From Diphasiastrum complanatum (lineage: Eukaryota; Streptophyta; Lycopodiopsida; Lycopodiales; Lycopodiaceae): DNA of 64,000 bases. This document shows positions 33,261 through 48,543 of the stretch, piece after piece. How positions within the stretch are numbered: the stretch's first letter is position 1; each line of letters opens with the position of its first letter. The notes under the pieces were generated by a model. That model had not been told where the DNA came from. It was given only the letters and a program-made list of their open reading frames with translations, and did no database searches. A program made the translations under genes and the position numbers. The stretch is taken from positions 33,142,317-33,206,316 of the forward strand of contig CM055109.1 in NCBI GenBank assembly GCA_029204225.1. The letters are read 5' to 3'.

Positions 33261-34526
33261 CCACGTGATTTTGTGCTTTTGGCTTTCCGGACTTCAAAAT
33301 CTGATTCCAATTGCCAGCTTTGCTTCTCTGCCTCAGGCCCCACCCATTCTTGTATGAATAGCCAGAAATGGTTTACGGGTTAGATCTAATCGCTAGCGCT
33401 CAAAGTTTGCCACGTATCTCATGACTAAGCCATTGGATCATTACTGTGCCACGTGTCAGAGATCTAAGTGGTGGGACGCGGAATTAGGTCGGGCCATTAA
33501 GCCCCCTTGGCTCCACCCAATCCCAATACGCGGATGGCGAAACACCTCTGTCACTTGGATTTAAACCACACCGCATATTTGAGGCCTAACCACTTGGATT
33601 CTTGCCACGTGTTTCAGTGCCACGTGCACTACTCCTACTAGAAAGACGTGGCAGGATCTGAACGCTGACGAACCACCCATTACCGTACCCTACCGGCACG
33701 ACCCACCACCGTCGGATTTTGTAACGAAACGTTCAGACTATGCCACGTTTATCGCTATCTGCGGTCGAGACCGGTACACGTGGCAGTGATCCAACCGAGA
33801 TGGCGTACACTATGAATCGTGCCATGTAGTCCCATCGTCAGGGCATTTCTTTTTTCCTTCGTCTTCTTCGTCGTCTTCGTCGTCGAAGGGGATGGTGGTG
33901 AGCAGAGCGAGGGTTTACTAAACGGGAAGATCCTGACGAAGACGGGAAGATCCAGACTGACGCGGTCGTCTGGAGCATCAGATCCGACGTTTCCTCACCG
34001 GCATTTACCTCCTAATCGCTTTGCTTTTCATTTTCTTTCTCTTAATCTTCTCATCAACCTGCTTTTTCTTTCGTTTCTTTCCATAAAATTGTTCCTATCA
34101 CCTATCTTTTTCTGCGTTTTCTTATTATTCTCCTCGTCAGCAGGCGCTTTGGAGCTTTAGATACGTCCTTTTCACGCCAAGATACATCCTATTCACTTTG
34201 CGTCTGATTTTCTTTTCGATATTATTCCCATTAACTCGCCTTTTTGTGGCTGTGCTGGGTGGGATTCTGCGTCTTTGTCAACTCTTTCCAGGGCTTTAGT
34301 TTGTTTTTTTTTTTTTTCATTTTGTGAGATACAGCTTTACGTTTCCCTTTATTGAGTGTAGTGATTCCGCCTGCCCCTTTGCTCGCTTCAAAGTCTGAGC
34401 TCTTGAAATCGTAAAGATTCTGCCAGGATCCGTTTGTTGTGCAAGGATTATATAGTGTTGCTGGTTGTTTTTGGCTTGTGTCCGTTTAGTTAGACGGTTT
34501 TGGGATACGATCTGCTGATCTTCCGC
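33261..34526 (+). promoter_or_regulatory. promoter and 5' UTR of the E2 gene, rich in G-boxes
   Basis: Five CACGTG G-boxes lie at 33262, 33450, 33606, 33621 and 33777, with further ACGT cores, in about 520 bp. CACGTG sites bind bZIP and bHLH factors, including ABA- and light-response regulators (family knowledge). A pyrimidine-rich leader with TTCGTCTTCTTCGTCG repeats follows at 33855-33890. The transcription start is not certain. The open frame at 33819-34160 shows no protein family and I read it as leader sequence. Confidence 0.55.
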
Positions 34527-37525
<2,999 letters not shown>

Positions 37526-40500
37526 ATATCTGCAATACTCCAGAGCATCTGCTGCATGTTACTCTCAGCAAAGCACGACCTATATGTGTATGATATTATG
37601 TTTACACCAACCGAATATTACCTAGTAGCACTGAGTATCTTAATTATTACTTGCTGTTTTTACAAGAACCTAAGTGGAATGTTGTTCATGTTATTAAATT
37701 TGTGTTTGACAAGAGGACATAAGATCAAGAAAGAGATGATCTGACAAACTTCATGGATGAGTTTTGCATCTACTATAGATAGGATCACACATTTTTCTAT
37801 GATGATTGGATGATGCATTTTGTGCTGCTTATCAAGAAAAAGTGGCAGCTAGTAGTTACAATGCTTTCTGATGTTTTAGATCGTCTAATGTCTCAATTTT
37901 ATCATATAAGCAAGTTGTGGCTTTCTCTGTTAGCTTCAACGGCTCCACCTCATTAACAGGAAATTTTGAATGTTTTGGTGTCAAGGGCGGTGCTGCCTCT
38001 TGTCTGATGTCCCAGTTTTCTGCTTATAGAAAGTCTTTGTATTCAAAGTGCTTATGGTTGCAGAACTCTTTCACATTGGGACACATAGATACATTGCACT
38101 CCTGTCGGTTTTGTTATTTGTTCTCTTCATGGCACTACCTATCTCTGTGTTTTGAGGAGATTGTCTCTGTACATAAGGGCAATCTGAAACAGTCTGTCTT
38201 GTACTAGAACTGTCTTGTATCATGCATGATCTTACTATCCTCGTCTTCTGGACAACTTTTTTGGGGCAACAAACATCAATCAGCATCAGTCCAACCACGG
38301 CTCTGTTTCGTGCTGTAAGTCCTGACACCAGTTGCATTTAGTTGATATACAAAGCCTATTTTTTTATCTTTGTGCCATGAGATTGAACTTAATTGGAGGC
38401 TGTCCTCATTGCTTGTTGCGATCTCAGATCAATTAACCTGATCTTAAGTAGTTCTTGGTTTCTGGGTGACACTAGTGAAAGGTTTGTTCAAGTTGCAGTG
38501 GAAAAATCAATCATTCAAAAGAAGACTTTGAAGTGAACGGAGTATCACTACATTATCCAACTGAAATCACCTGAAACTATATGAGTAAATTCTCCTATGA
38601 TTTTCGTAACTGCAGACAATCAATGTTTTACGTTTCTAGAACCATATTGGGAGCATGGAACAGACTTTTTGCAGAACAAGCATGAGGGTAGTTACCCTCC
38701 TATCCCCCGTTCCGAAAACACACTTTGATCTCTAATTTTGGCTTTCTCTCTCTCTGGAAATTATGAAGGAATTTGTCATCACCATTTGAAACAACTGTAA
38801 TGGTTGGCCTTGAAGATATATATATTGGCAGCTTGTATACACTAGGTAGAGGTTTTGTTGATGCGCTTCTCTTATGAGACAGGTTTGGTAATGCTCAAGG
38901 CATATGTGGCTTTGATTCGGCAAGTAACATGGCCATTACTTCAGAGGAGTTTCATGTGACTTATTTACTTATATACGTTTGTGATTGTTAATGTGCTTTA
39001 CAAGTTTATGCATGTGGCTTAATAAAGGTCAAATTTCACAAAGGTTTGACATCCTGTGTTGTGAAGATGTGTGATGGTGCACGTGAGATAACCGTAGTTG
39101 CTTTTTCAAAGCTTAGAATAGAGTGTTTAGCATACACAAGATCATATGTTTACATAGCTCAATAATGCAAATTGAATCAAAAGGTTGACTACTTCTGAAA
39201 CAACAAAGAATGCATAAAACTAATTTCATATGACTTTTATCTATACTCCAAATTCATCAGTGTTATGTATGTTACGTGAAATCACAATTGGCTGTATTTA
39301 AGTTTTATGCCACCAAATTCCAGTCATTTGGTGCTGGACTCACCATGACTTGCCACATTAAGTTTTATTTTATGCCTTATTTTTTGGGGCCCCATCATGC
39401 TCTTAATTTATCATACATTACATTTCCTGTTTTCTCATAGGCCTTTCTCCCATTAGATGTTTGCTGATGATATTTTTGTCATCTCCGTTCAAAAGGAATC
39501 CTATCTTAATCTTATTGAGTCAACCAACTCCTATTAAGCTTCTCTTCCTTCATAAGAGCAATGCTTTACTCCTTTCACATTTCTGTATTCCTTGTGGTCC
39601 AACTCCTAGGCATCTAGGCCTTTCCCCTTAACATCTCCGCTTTAGGAGATATTCACTATTGGTCTAACTTTTGAAAATTTCATGTTTGAGGAATCTCTCT
39701 CACTTTTCCAACAATAGTGTCACAGCAGTGCACATACTTTGCTCCTCTTTTCCTCTTTTTTTGGTTCCTTCTCTCTGAAATGTATGAATACTTTATTAAA
39801 TGATAAACACCGTCTCTTAAGTTGGAAAGTGTGTATGTTAATGTTTGATAGGATGGACTATGGATAGGAGGGAGAAATTTTAAAACTATCTGACATTGTC
39901 TGCCTTTGGTTACATATAAGTTTATCAATGTACCTGGGTTTTAGACAGATTATCAAAACTTCTCATAGACATAATAAACATGCACTCCAATTTTCTGAAT
40001 AGAGATATAACATCGAACTAGTCACAAACGTGAACACCATTGTAAATGTTGCAGGGATTTCAAAGTTAAAGTTGAAAGTTGTATGCTCAAATTGAAACTT
40101 CATGCATTGATAGTGAAGGATAAATTTGATGAGTCTCACAAAAGTCTAGGTTCAACATTCAACAACTCCATATTAAGTAGTTCAAATTGACATGTCTAAA
40201 AATCTCTTTGAGAATGCATGGTGCAATATATTAGATAAAACTGACATTTTTTTCTAGAAGGCTCAAAAGGATTGTGATAAACATTATCATTAATTTGAGA
40301 GTAGTGAAAGAGATGTACAGTGAGCGATTTGCATTATTAGAGTTGCAAGGTTTTTTTTATTTTAACATACAACTTTACAAGAGAGTTGTTAAATTATCAG
40401 TTGGATAAACAGAAGCAAATCAAGATGGAACTCGTTGCTAGATTTGAGATAGACAAATTTTTGTAGGAGCTTAAAAAGTGAGGACAATTTTACTCCTAAC

Positions 40501-41003
40501 TAAATGCAAAATATGGAGGGCTTTTGCATTTATGCCTTGTTACTTGATGCTTTTACAAGAAGATTATATCCAAAATGCACACAATTGTTATGAATCTTGT
40601 CCTCAAGCATTTGCAAACTAGCTTGCCAAAAATATTTCCAATTGACTCGAACACCAAAACCACAACTTTTGTTTGTCCCTAGAAGTTCATTTTCACATGG
40701 AACTATAACTAGAAGAGTGCAATTTAGAACTTAGATTGAAATAGTTATGTTTCCAATATTAATATGCTTTATTGAATAGAATTTGATTATCTGTTTCACA
40801 CACCCATAGGATCACACACAATTTGGTGTGTACTCTTAGCTTTTAAGTACTTAATATATCAACATATTTTAGAATAAAATTGTAAGATATGAGAAAGGTA
40901 GTTATCAACTAAATCTACGAAGTTTGTTTATTTTCCTCAATCGTGTCATCGCTATACTCACCCAAGCTTTATCACTGCACGTTAATACTAAAAACACAGT
41001 GTT
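37526..41003. other. 3' UTR of the E2 gene, then unassigned AT-rich DNA
   Basis: The first about 200 bp is probably the E2 3' UTR. Beyond that no coding frame, splice-linked exon set or repeat family was recognised on either strand. Short open frames here lack any conserved motif. Confidence 0.5.
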
Positions 41004-42255
41004 TTGAATTTCTTTACTCTAGTATATTATTCGAACCTTTATCCTGTCAAAATCCACTGTTTTTTCTCTTTTTTGAGGCTCTTCCATCTTTTCCTGACCT
41101 TTTACCCACTTTTTTTTCCCAGACCTTTTCAGATCTCCAACTTATATCCCCACATCCCCAAGCTACAGTCCCCGACATCCCCAAGCTACATCCCAACCTC
41201 ACCAAGCTACATTCCAACATCCCCAAGCTACAGCCCAACCTCCCCAAGCTACAGTCCAACATCCCCATCAACATGGCCTCTTCCACCAACCCTGACAATC
41301 AACCATCCATCCAGCCCATTCAACGAAACCGATATCACCCAAATCGCTGGGCGTGAAGTCTCTGCTTCCACCCATATCTACGACTTACCCACTGACTCCT
41401 AGATCGCCCCTTGGATCCAAGCTGGCCAACCCCTCCTGGAAGCAATGGGCATCTACCCAATGCTTTTCACCTGTGCCCTCTTTTTGGATTTTGTCGTCTC
41501 GGCCTTCGGGACATGGGATGACATCAAATCTAGATTACATATCCAATACCAAGATACTACGCACCGAGTGCATGTGAACCCATAATCCTTGGCCACCATT
41601 GGAATAGTTTCCGGTGATAGGCCTAAACCTTCCCATCGACAAGCCCCTAAAGCCATCGCTCCCTTTTGGGACTTCTCAGTCCCCCTACTTCTTCATACGA
41701 ATGATGGGTATCTGATCGAGGCCATTACCGATCCAGTCATCCAAGTCGCCGCGAGCAATTTCTAGTCATAGGAAGTTTGCGAAAGGATCACATCCAGTCC
41801 CTCCTCCTCCATAAACTTGTGGAATCCCATAAGGACTTCCTAGCCAATAAGGTTGTGCTTTATGATTGGCACACCTTTATCCTTTCTGATCTGAAGAGAG
41901 CCATAAAGCTCAACACACGTGAAAATTTCACTATGGGTCCACTTCTCTTCGCCCTTGCCGTTAGAAGGTTCGAGAATTCCACAAATCCCAAATATTGACC
42001 ACCGCCATTCCCTCCACCAACTGTCGATCTCCTACCTTCCCATCAGTCTCCCCATCCAGTAAACGCATGCGGGGTGCCACCTCTTCCTTTGCTGATCCTC
42101 CTTCAAGCAGCACACGCCACCGTACCGCACCACCCCTTCCTGCCCCAACTTCTTCCACATCCACCCCTACCACCATTGATGCACTAACTCCTATCCCTAT
42201 TGTCCCAATTCCTCTATCTTCCACTACAGTCCTTGCCACAATTCCACCTTCCATC
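41004..42255 (+). pseudogene. degenerate Pro/Ser-rich coding locus with RNA polymerase II CTD-like heptads
   Basis: One frame starting in a hydrophobic stretch reads through five SPTSPSY-type heptads (41169-41273). After a TAG at 41400 it continues as a protein-like stretch (LLEAMGIYPMLFTCALFLDF, then AFGTWDDIKSRLHIQYQD). Further pieces lie in other frames: LVESHKDFLANKVVLYDWHT at about 41800-41870, and a Ser/Thr/Pro-rich tail at 41995-42255. At least two frameshifts and several stops show decay. An ATG at 41273 opens another frame ([17 protein letters not shown]). I do not recognise the middle part; it may be an old transposon protein or a plant-specific gene. A non-coding LTR element interrupts the tail at 42256, and the open frame resumes at 46482. 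Confidence 0.45.
41169..41273 (+). repeat. 21-bp repeat coding YSPTSPS-type heptads
   Basis: Five 21-bp units of the CCAACATCCCCAAGCTACAG type. In the 41004 frame they read [35 protein letters not shown], the consensus repeat of the largest RNA polymerase II subunit C-terminal domain. Flanking sequence does not look like the rest of that subunit. Confidence 0.9.
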
Positions 42256-45200
42256 AGTTAGAAATAGTAAGCTCAATTGTGATTGTAGTTTACAGTTATG
42301 TACTGTTTCAATTTGGTAGGCTTTAGCTAAAAAGCCAGCCCGGGGGCTTGTCTCAGGTTGACGACGGGATTACATCTGTACATAGCCTAAAATGCCACGT
42401 AGAGGCTAATAGTGAATTTCATGCATGTATTAGGTCTATGCCACATGGCATCCTCATGCAAAGGGGACCTTTACTTGTATATGTATCAGTCTCTTTGTGA
42501 TAAAGATGTGTTTGCTTTGTGAGCTCTTTTGCTTTATGTGAGCTCCTCCATCACTCTGTTACCTGTGGATGCTGTTCATGGTTTCGATGGTTGGCAATCA
42601 GTCAATGATTGCATTTCTGATCTGTACTCTCCACTAGATCAGAATTTTTGCATAAAATGTTAACTTGGTATCAGAGCCGATAGGCTGTGGAGGAACGTGC
42701 ACGATCGAAGCTCTTGGAAGAGTGATTCCATCGATGGTAGCATCAGAACCGAGCAACGGTAAGGACGCCGTACGGGGTACAGGATGGTCCAAGGTGACCG
42801 GAGATGCAAAGTCCTTTGATTAAGTGCATACGAAGCCAATTCGTAGAATCAAAGTAAAAGAAAATTCCATAGCAGGCAGGCTATGAGGCAGCCCACAAGA
42901 AATACTGATGACGGGAGTAATTCTCAGTGAATTGACGAATGGTGCTGGGAAGAGCTGACAAAGATCGTTGGACAGCTGAGGCACCTACAACAATTTTGTT
43001 CTCAGTATTTGGATCTGTAACATGCTGTGGGGAGGCGCCCTAGCCAAGCAAGTTTGGCTATGGATGGCCGTAGAAAGCCGTGGACTGGCCAGAGAGTGGC
43101 ACTGCATTGATCAACCTAAGCTAGAGAGAAAGAAAGCTGCAAGAGAGACCTCAGTAAAAGACTAAGCAAAGCTCAAGAACTTTCCTCTTTCTATGAACTA
43201 GGGTTTAGAGGAGCAAAAACATGGATCTCAGGCTGTAGCAGACATATTTTTTAACTATAAAAATCTGTAGATGGGCGCGCTGGTAGGGCGTAGCTGCTTG
43301 TTGATGGCCGTGGGCGGCCGTACAGCGCTGGAGGAGCTGGGATATTTTGATCATACTCAGCTATGGAAAACCCTGGAGGAAGAAGTGAATAGGAAAACTT
43401 GTTGGAGGAGGTCAGAGCATCGCGTACTACAAACAAAGGAGCATCTGCGGTTGGAGGAGCATCCTTGGGCGTGCAGATGGCATGAAATGATCAATGGGTA
43501 GGATTAAAAGTTCAAGAAGGAACAGAGACCGTTGGATCAAGAAAGAGCCATTAGATATGCTTTGAAGTGGACCTCAGGGCAATTGAAAGGCATTTTGCCA
43601 GGCAACTTCAATAAAAAAATCTTCATTCTGAAAGCCAATGAAAGGGCCTGACTGGTTGAATTCGTTTTGAAGGGCAAATTTCTTCATGCTGAAGAAATAG
43701 TTCATTTTTGAACTAATTTTGTAAGGCCACTTTGGAAGTGGATAACTTTGGCTGAAAAGGGGCTTTTGGGGCCAAATAAGGGCCATTTTGGAGCCTGTAA
43801 AAGCTTTCACAGAGCTGACAGACAGAGCAATGACATCGTCAAGGGAGAAATGCATTTTGATGGGTTCTTGGCACCATTCAATGGAGCGGGAGATAAGTGA
43901 CCCAATGAGGTACGGTTTTTGCTATTTGGTGACCTGTGTGCCAAATTAAGCCCAATTTTTGGCTAAAAGTCTGCGGGGCAAGCTAGGAAAAAGGTCGTGT
44001 GCCTATAGCCAAGGAGCTCTAAAGCAGTTTTGAGGAGCCTAAGCACAGTACATTGTGAGGGAGAGCGGAAAGGGCAGAATTGCATTGGAGAAAGCTAGTA
44101 AATGCGATCAAGTTGCAATGAGGCAAAGTGAAACTCTTAATTGGCAAGAATTGAGAGAGGGAAACCAATCACAGGTGAGATCCAGACATCATGCCAAGTT
44201 ATGCCAGTGAATATGGCGGAATGGCATGGGGCTTCTAGTTCAACTTTTGGAAGTTAGAACCTACCAAGGTCAGAGACACTTGGAGTGGCATCTCAAGGTG
44301 AGAATCGACAATGACATTGTCAGATTCGGTGGTTGTGGTTGCTTCACATGCTTTTGCAAAGAGAGAAATGTTACAATTAGGGAGACATTCATACTAGTTT
44401 GTTATTGGCGGCAATGCAATGATGGCCGGTCACAAGGTGAAAGATGTCAATGATAAGGTCAGCTGGATGAGCCAAAGAGAAAAGTAAGGAAGCAAATTTA
44501 GTAGCTTAACTACGGTTCATGAAGGGGAAAAGATGCAGAGAGGGTAGTCTCTATGATCTACTGGAGGCATATTATTGTAGTGGCATGGACTTCATGGTGT
44601 GCATGAGATGTGTGCATGGTCGGCAATGCAGTAGGGGTCAATACTTGGATTGCCATCATGGAGTGTTATCTACCATCAGAAGCATTGGTAAGCCTTATCT
44701 TTGAGGATTTTATGCATTGGCTGTATTTGCGGGTATGTAGGCTTGGCATTGGATGCTTGAACCTAGATGGTTTGTGGTCTTTTGGAGTGACATCAAGGAA
44801 GCCTAGTCGAAGTCATGTGAAGCCATTTTATCTTAGTAAGATCAAGGTTGATGAGACATAACTCTCAGGATCTACGAGAGCAAATTCATAGATCATGTTA
44901 CAGGATGTAACAGGAAGCAGCAAGCAGGATACATGTGGTGCTATGGAACTTAGTAATCCATGATCAAGAAGCCTTGATGGTGAGTTGGATGCTATGGCAA
45001 GAGATACCACTTGACTTATAGGTCAAAGCTTGCTAGCTTGTTTTTTGTGAAGAGTCCAAGTTGATATATGATAAATATTCTTTGTGAATGCTCGTCAAAG
45101 CGTGTAACCTACAGAAGAAAGCTCATGAGATGTAGGGGATTCATCAGAGTCTTTGGAAGACATGTATGCTTGGTGTATGAAGGATGAATGATAGCTTGGC

Positions 45201-46476
45201 AAGGCAAGGCAAGGCAACGTGGCCTTGATGGTTGGATGGAACACTTGGACAAGGATGTATCTCTGGGAGGTACATGGTGCATTCGAGGACATCTCAGGAC
45301 ATGTGCGTGGAGATTTGGATGCATGGTTAGATCTACCTATGGCAAAGGTGTATGGTACAGGAGGATATCTTCTTCAACAAGCAGTGATCATTAGTTGATA
45401 TGTTTGTGATTGCTTGCATGTGACTTTGTCATGAGAGTCTTTTGTGACTAGACGTAGATAAGTTGAAGTTTGATTGGTTATGCATTTGCTACTGAAAAAA
45501 AAAAACAAAGTACTCATTTGATGCTCAATGACTTGTTGACATGTCTACTAGCTGACTTTCTTGTGAGGGTATAATCTTAGTGGCAGTAAGATTTTCTTAG
45601 GTTGAGCTATAGTCACTCATTGTTATCAGCGTTATGAGTTTGTCTTGTAAGTGTCTAATAGGATGTTAGCCTAGTAAGATGGAGGATGATAATCTCATGG
45701 TGGCAGTGAGGTTTTCTCGATGTGAGTCTTGTATCTCACTTGGTCCGCTTGTGTTTCAAGTTGGATGGTGAACAAGTCAAGTTCAGAGTGTGGCAGACTC
45801 TTGTTGAGAGCATGGTGTTTGGTTGATACTTTGTGAAGTCAAGTGCTTTGACTGTGTACTTGAGTGTGAGTCGAGTACATGTAGCAGGCAAAATGCATAT
45901 GATCTATACGGACACTCCAGAACATGGCCACACATTTTTATTCTGATACTCTTATCACATTTAAGCTTAGATTTGATTTGGTTTATTTATGAAAGCTTCA
46001 AATGTGATACTGTAATGAATGTACAAGTAGTTTGATACTTAAATCATACTTGAGCTTAAGAGAGGAAGTTAGAAATAGTAAGCTCAATTGTGATCGTAGT
46101 TTATAGTTATGTATTGTTTCAATTTGGTAGGCTTTAGTTAAAAAGCCAACCCAGGGGCTTGTCCCGGGCCGATAACGGGATTACATATGTATATAGCCTA
46201 AAATGCCACGCAGAGGCTAATAGTGAATTTCATGCATTTATTAGGTCTATGCCACGTGGCGTCCTCATGCAAAGGAGACCTTTACTTGTATATGTATCAA
46301 TCTCTTTGTAATGAAGATGCTTTTGCTTTGTGAGCTCTTTTGCTTTATGTGAGCTCCTCCATCACTCTGTTACTTGTGGATGCCGTTCATGGTTTTGATG
46401 GTTGGCAATCCGTCAGTGATTGCACCTCTGATCTGTACTCTCTACTAGATCAAAATTTCCACATAGAATGTTAACT
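42256..46476 (+). mobile_element. complete non-coding LTR retrotransposon (LARD-like), 4.2 kb
   Basis: Two 410-bp LTRs (42256-42665 and 46067-46476), both AGTTAGAAATAG ... ATGTTAACT. A primer-binding site TGGTATCAGAGCC (42666-42678) directly abuts the 5' LTR. A polypurine tract AAGAGAGGA ends at 46066. A 5-bp target duplication CCATC occurs on both sides (42251-42255 and 46477-46481). The 3.4-kb internal region has no frame over about 85 residues and no gag, protease, integrase or RT motif. It must therefore have relied on proteins of another element. By hand count the LTRs differ at roughly 37 of 410 positions (about 9 %), nearly all transitions, so the insertion is not recent. A related internal fragment lies at 3736-5077. 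Confidence 0.93.
42666..42678 (+). other. primer-binding site (initiator-Met tRNA)
   Basis: TGGTATCAGAGCC immediately after the 5' LTR, the usual plant LTR-element priming site complementary to the 3' end of the initiator-Met tRNA. Confidence 0.9.
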
Positions 46477-46481
46477 CCATC

Positions 46482-46583
46482 TCCATTGCCTCATCCATTC
46501 CCCCTGCTCCCTTGATTTTTCTCTCTCCTCCCCCCATTTTCATAAATTTCCAAGACTCCCAATTGTCTCCCTCGCCTTCTTAA
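46482..46583 (+). pseudogene. continuation of the Pro/Ser-rich frame beyond the LTR element
   Basis: If the element and one copy of the CCATC duplication are ignored, the 41995-42255 frame runs on here without a break for about 33 codons (Pro/Ser/Ile-rich, ending LSPSPS) to a TAA at about 46581. The insertion therefore split an open frame that was already Pro/Ser-rich. Confidence 0.55.
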
Positions 46584-48543
46584 ATATCATTTACTTGTCT
46601 CTCCCATCCATATTTCCTTCTTTTACAAATGCAAACTAACAATATCCAAGCATCATAAAACATACTGAAAATGAAAATAATGTCATAATCCCTGACAATA
46701 GCACCAAAACTGTAAGGATATTTCCTTTCCACCTACAATTCTAAATCTAGCACATGCATAACATCACAAAATGAAGAGAATTTAACATGTCATGCGGAAG
46801 TTCGTTCCTATAGGAATAAGCATACAATCAAATTCACATTCATGCTCATGATTGAACATCTAACACTATGATCCATTAACCCTAACCACCAAAATCAAGC
46901 TTACTTTTTTTTTTCTTGCTCTCTTTTCTCTCGCCAAAATTGAAACAAGATTTAATCTCAACAATTAGCAAATCCAATAAACATAAAGATAAATAACAAA
47001 ACATGAGAGATGGAGCAAGAAAGAATATCAAGGACATTCAACGACAAATCAATAGAGTTTCTACTTTCTTGATTAAACATAAAAAATGAACTACAAAGTA
47101 CCACAACTTATAGTGGATTTTAGGGCACTTGGCCTCAATTCCTACTGGCCAATTCCTATCTCCCTTCTTATTCAAATTTGAGTTTGAGTGGGAACCCACT
47201 TTATTAACTAACTTAACTATTAAGCCCTAAGACATTTTATTTCCACAAATGGCCTAAAGTCCTTTTATTAACAACTAATAAATCATATATATAAACATGT
47301 GATCATCAGGTTGGGACTTACACACATAAGGTGCCAATTTCCTCACACTTATTCAATAATGTAGATCTACAATCTGCAATTCTCTAACACTTTTCTTTAG
47401 CAAATGAAACCATGATGACTTTGAAGTCGTTTGGGCTAAGAGATTCAATACTAACCAAAAACTCTCCTCCAAGATAGGCTATTCTTGGTCTATCACACCC
47501 TCCCTTGAAGTCAAAATGAGATTTTCTATTAAAAGAAAAACATTGCTCTATGTGCCACATAGAAACTAAAAGGCTTTAGAACGTTTTCTTTCACTATCAT
47601 TTATCTTCTTGGATGATAGTTTGGAAATTTACAAAGAGTTCCCCTCTTCAATGGTGAAAGCCGGTCTTTAATACCATTAAATATGTTTACCATAGAATAT
47701 GTTTAGGCACCGTTTAGCTACCTCAACCAAAGTTATGACATATAATGACTGCCTTGTGCCCAATTTTTCACTTTCCTTGGTATCTGGCTTTTATGCTACT
47801 ACCTATTGGGGCTATTCCCCTTGAGATCTTGCTCACCCCTACTTCGTGAAATGCTTTTATTTGTATAGTGTACATTTTGTTTACGATGTACTAGTCTCAT
47901 GCTCTTGCACAAAAAACAAAGTAAACATTTGAGGATTGGCTACTTGTAAGTTTGAAGGCTGCCTTCCTACTGGGAAATAAGTGTTACTCCTACATATCAT
48001 GAAGCATTGGAGCGTGTAAACTGACTGCTTCCAAAAAGTGTCTATTCATCCAAACAAGCAGTTACTTGAAATTGTAAGTCGCAACAAGTTATCCTGCTTG
48101 ATTAAAAAGACAGAAATGCTGCTTTATTGTAGGATTTTAATCTTCGGCACCTTGACTGAAACATCCGTTTGTGCACCTGGCACCGTATGCGCAATGGCAA
48201 GGCTCGTTCAGCATTGACTTCGATGAAACCTCTCCAAGATGCAAATACTCACCAGAGACAATAATAACTGTCACTTTAAGATCCAAATGCATGCATAAAG
48301 CTATTTGACATAATTTATCCTTACAAATCAATCAATATTGCTGATAGTGTACAGTCAATTTCCGATGAAAAACGTACAACTGCAAGATATTTTGTATGTT
48401 CTCATGAACTTGAGACATGGAAGACTTTTCTGAGAAGGAGCTCCCCTTATGTTCTTGATATATGAATTGCAGCCTTGCAAAAGGTAATGAGCTCCCCTAT
48501 CCTGGTAACTTTATAGGAATCGAATCGGCAGAAACTGCAACAT
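46584..48543. other. intergenic region, nothing recognised
   Basis: AT-rich with pyrimidine tracts. No coding motif was found. Its right part probably includes the 3' UTR and terminator of the ABA4 gene. Confidence 0.45.

Noticed and set aside
33819-34160. 113-codon frame upstream of the E2 gene, considered as a separate protein or uORF
   Set aside because: It is low-complexity and hydrophobic with no family motif and lies in the presumed leader of the E2 transcript. A regulatory uORF cannot be excluded but nothing supports it.
41004-41402. Gene for the RNA polymerase II largest subunit
   Set aside because: Only the heptads match. No other part of that large subunit is present, and the neighbouring sequence is different.
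42666-46066. Hidden gag-pol in the non-coding LTR element
   Set aside because: I looked for zinc knuckle, DSGA, integrase DDE and YVDD/YIDD motifs on both strands and saw none.
48137-48331. Alternative last exon of ABA4
   Set aside because: It does not follow in phase with a good acceptor, whereas 48594-48544 does and ends properly.
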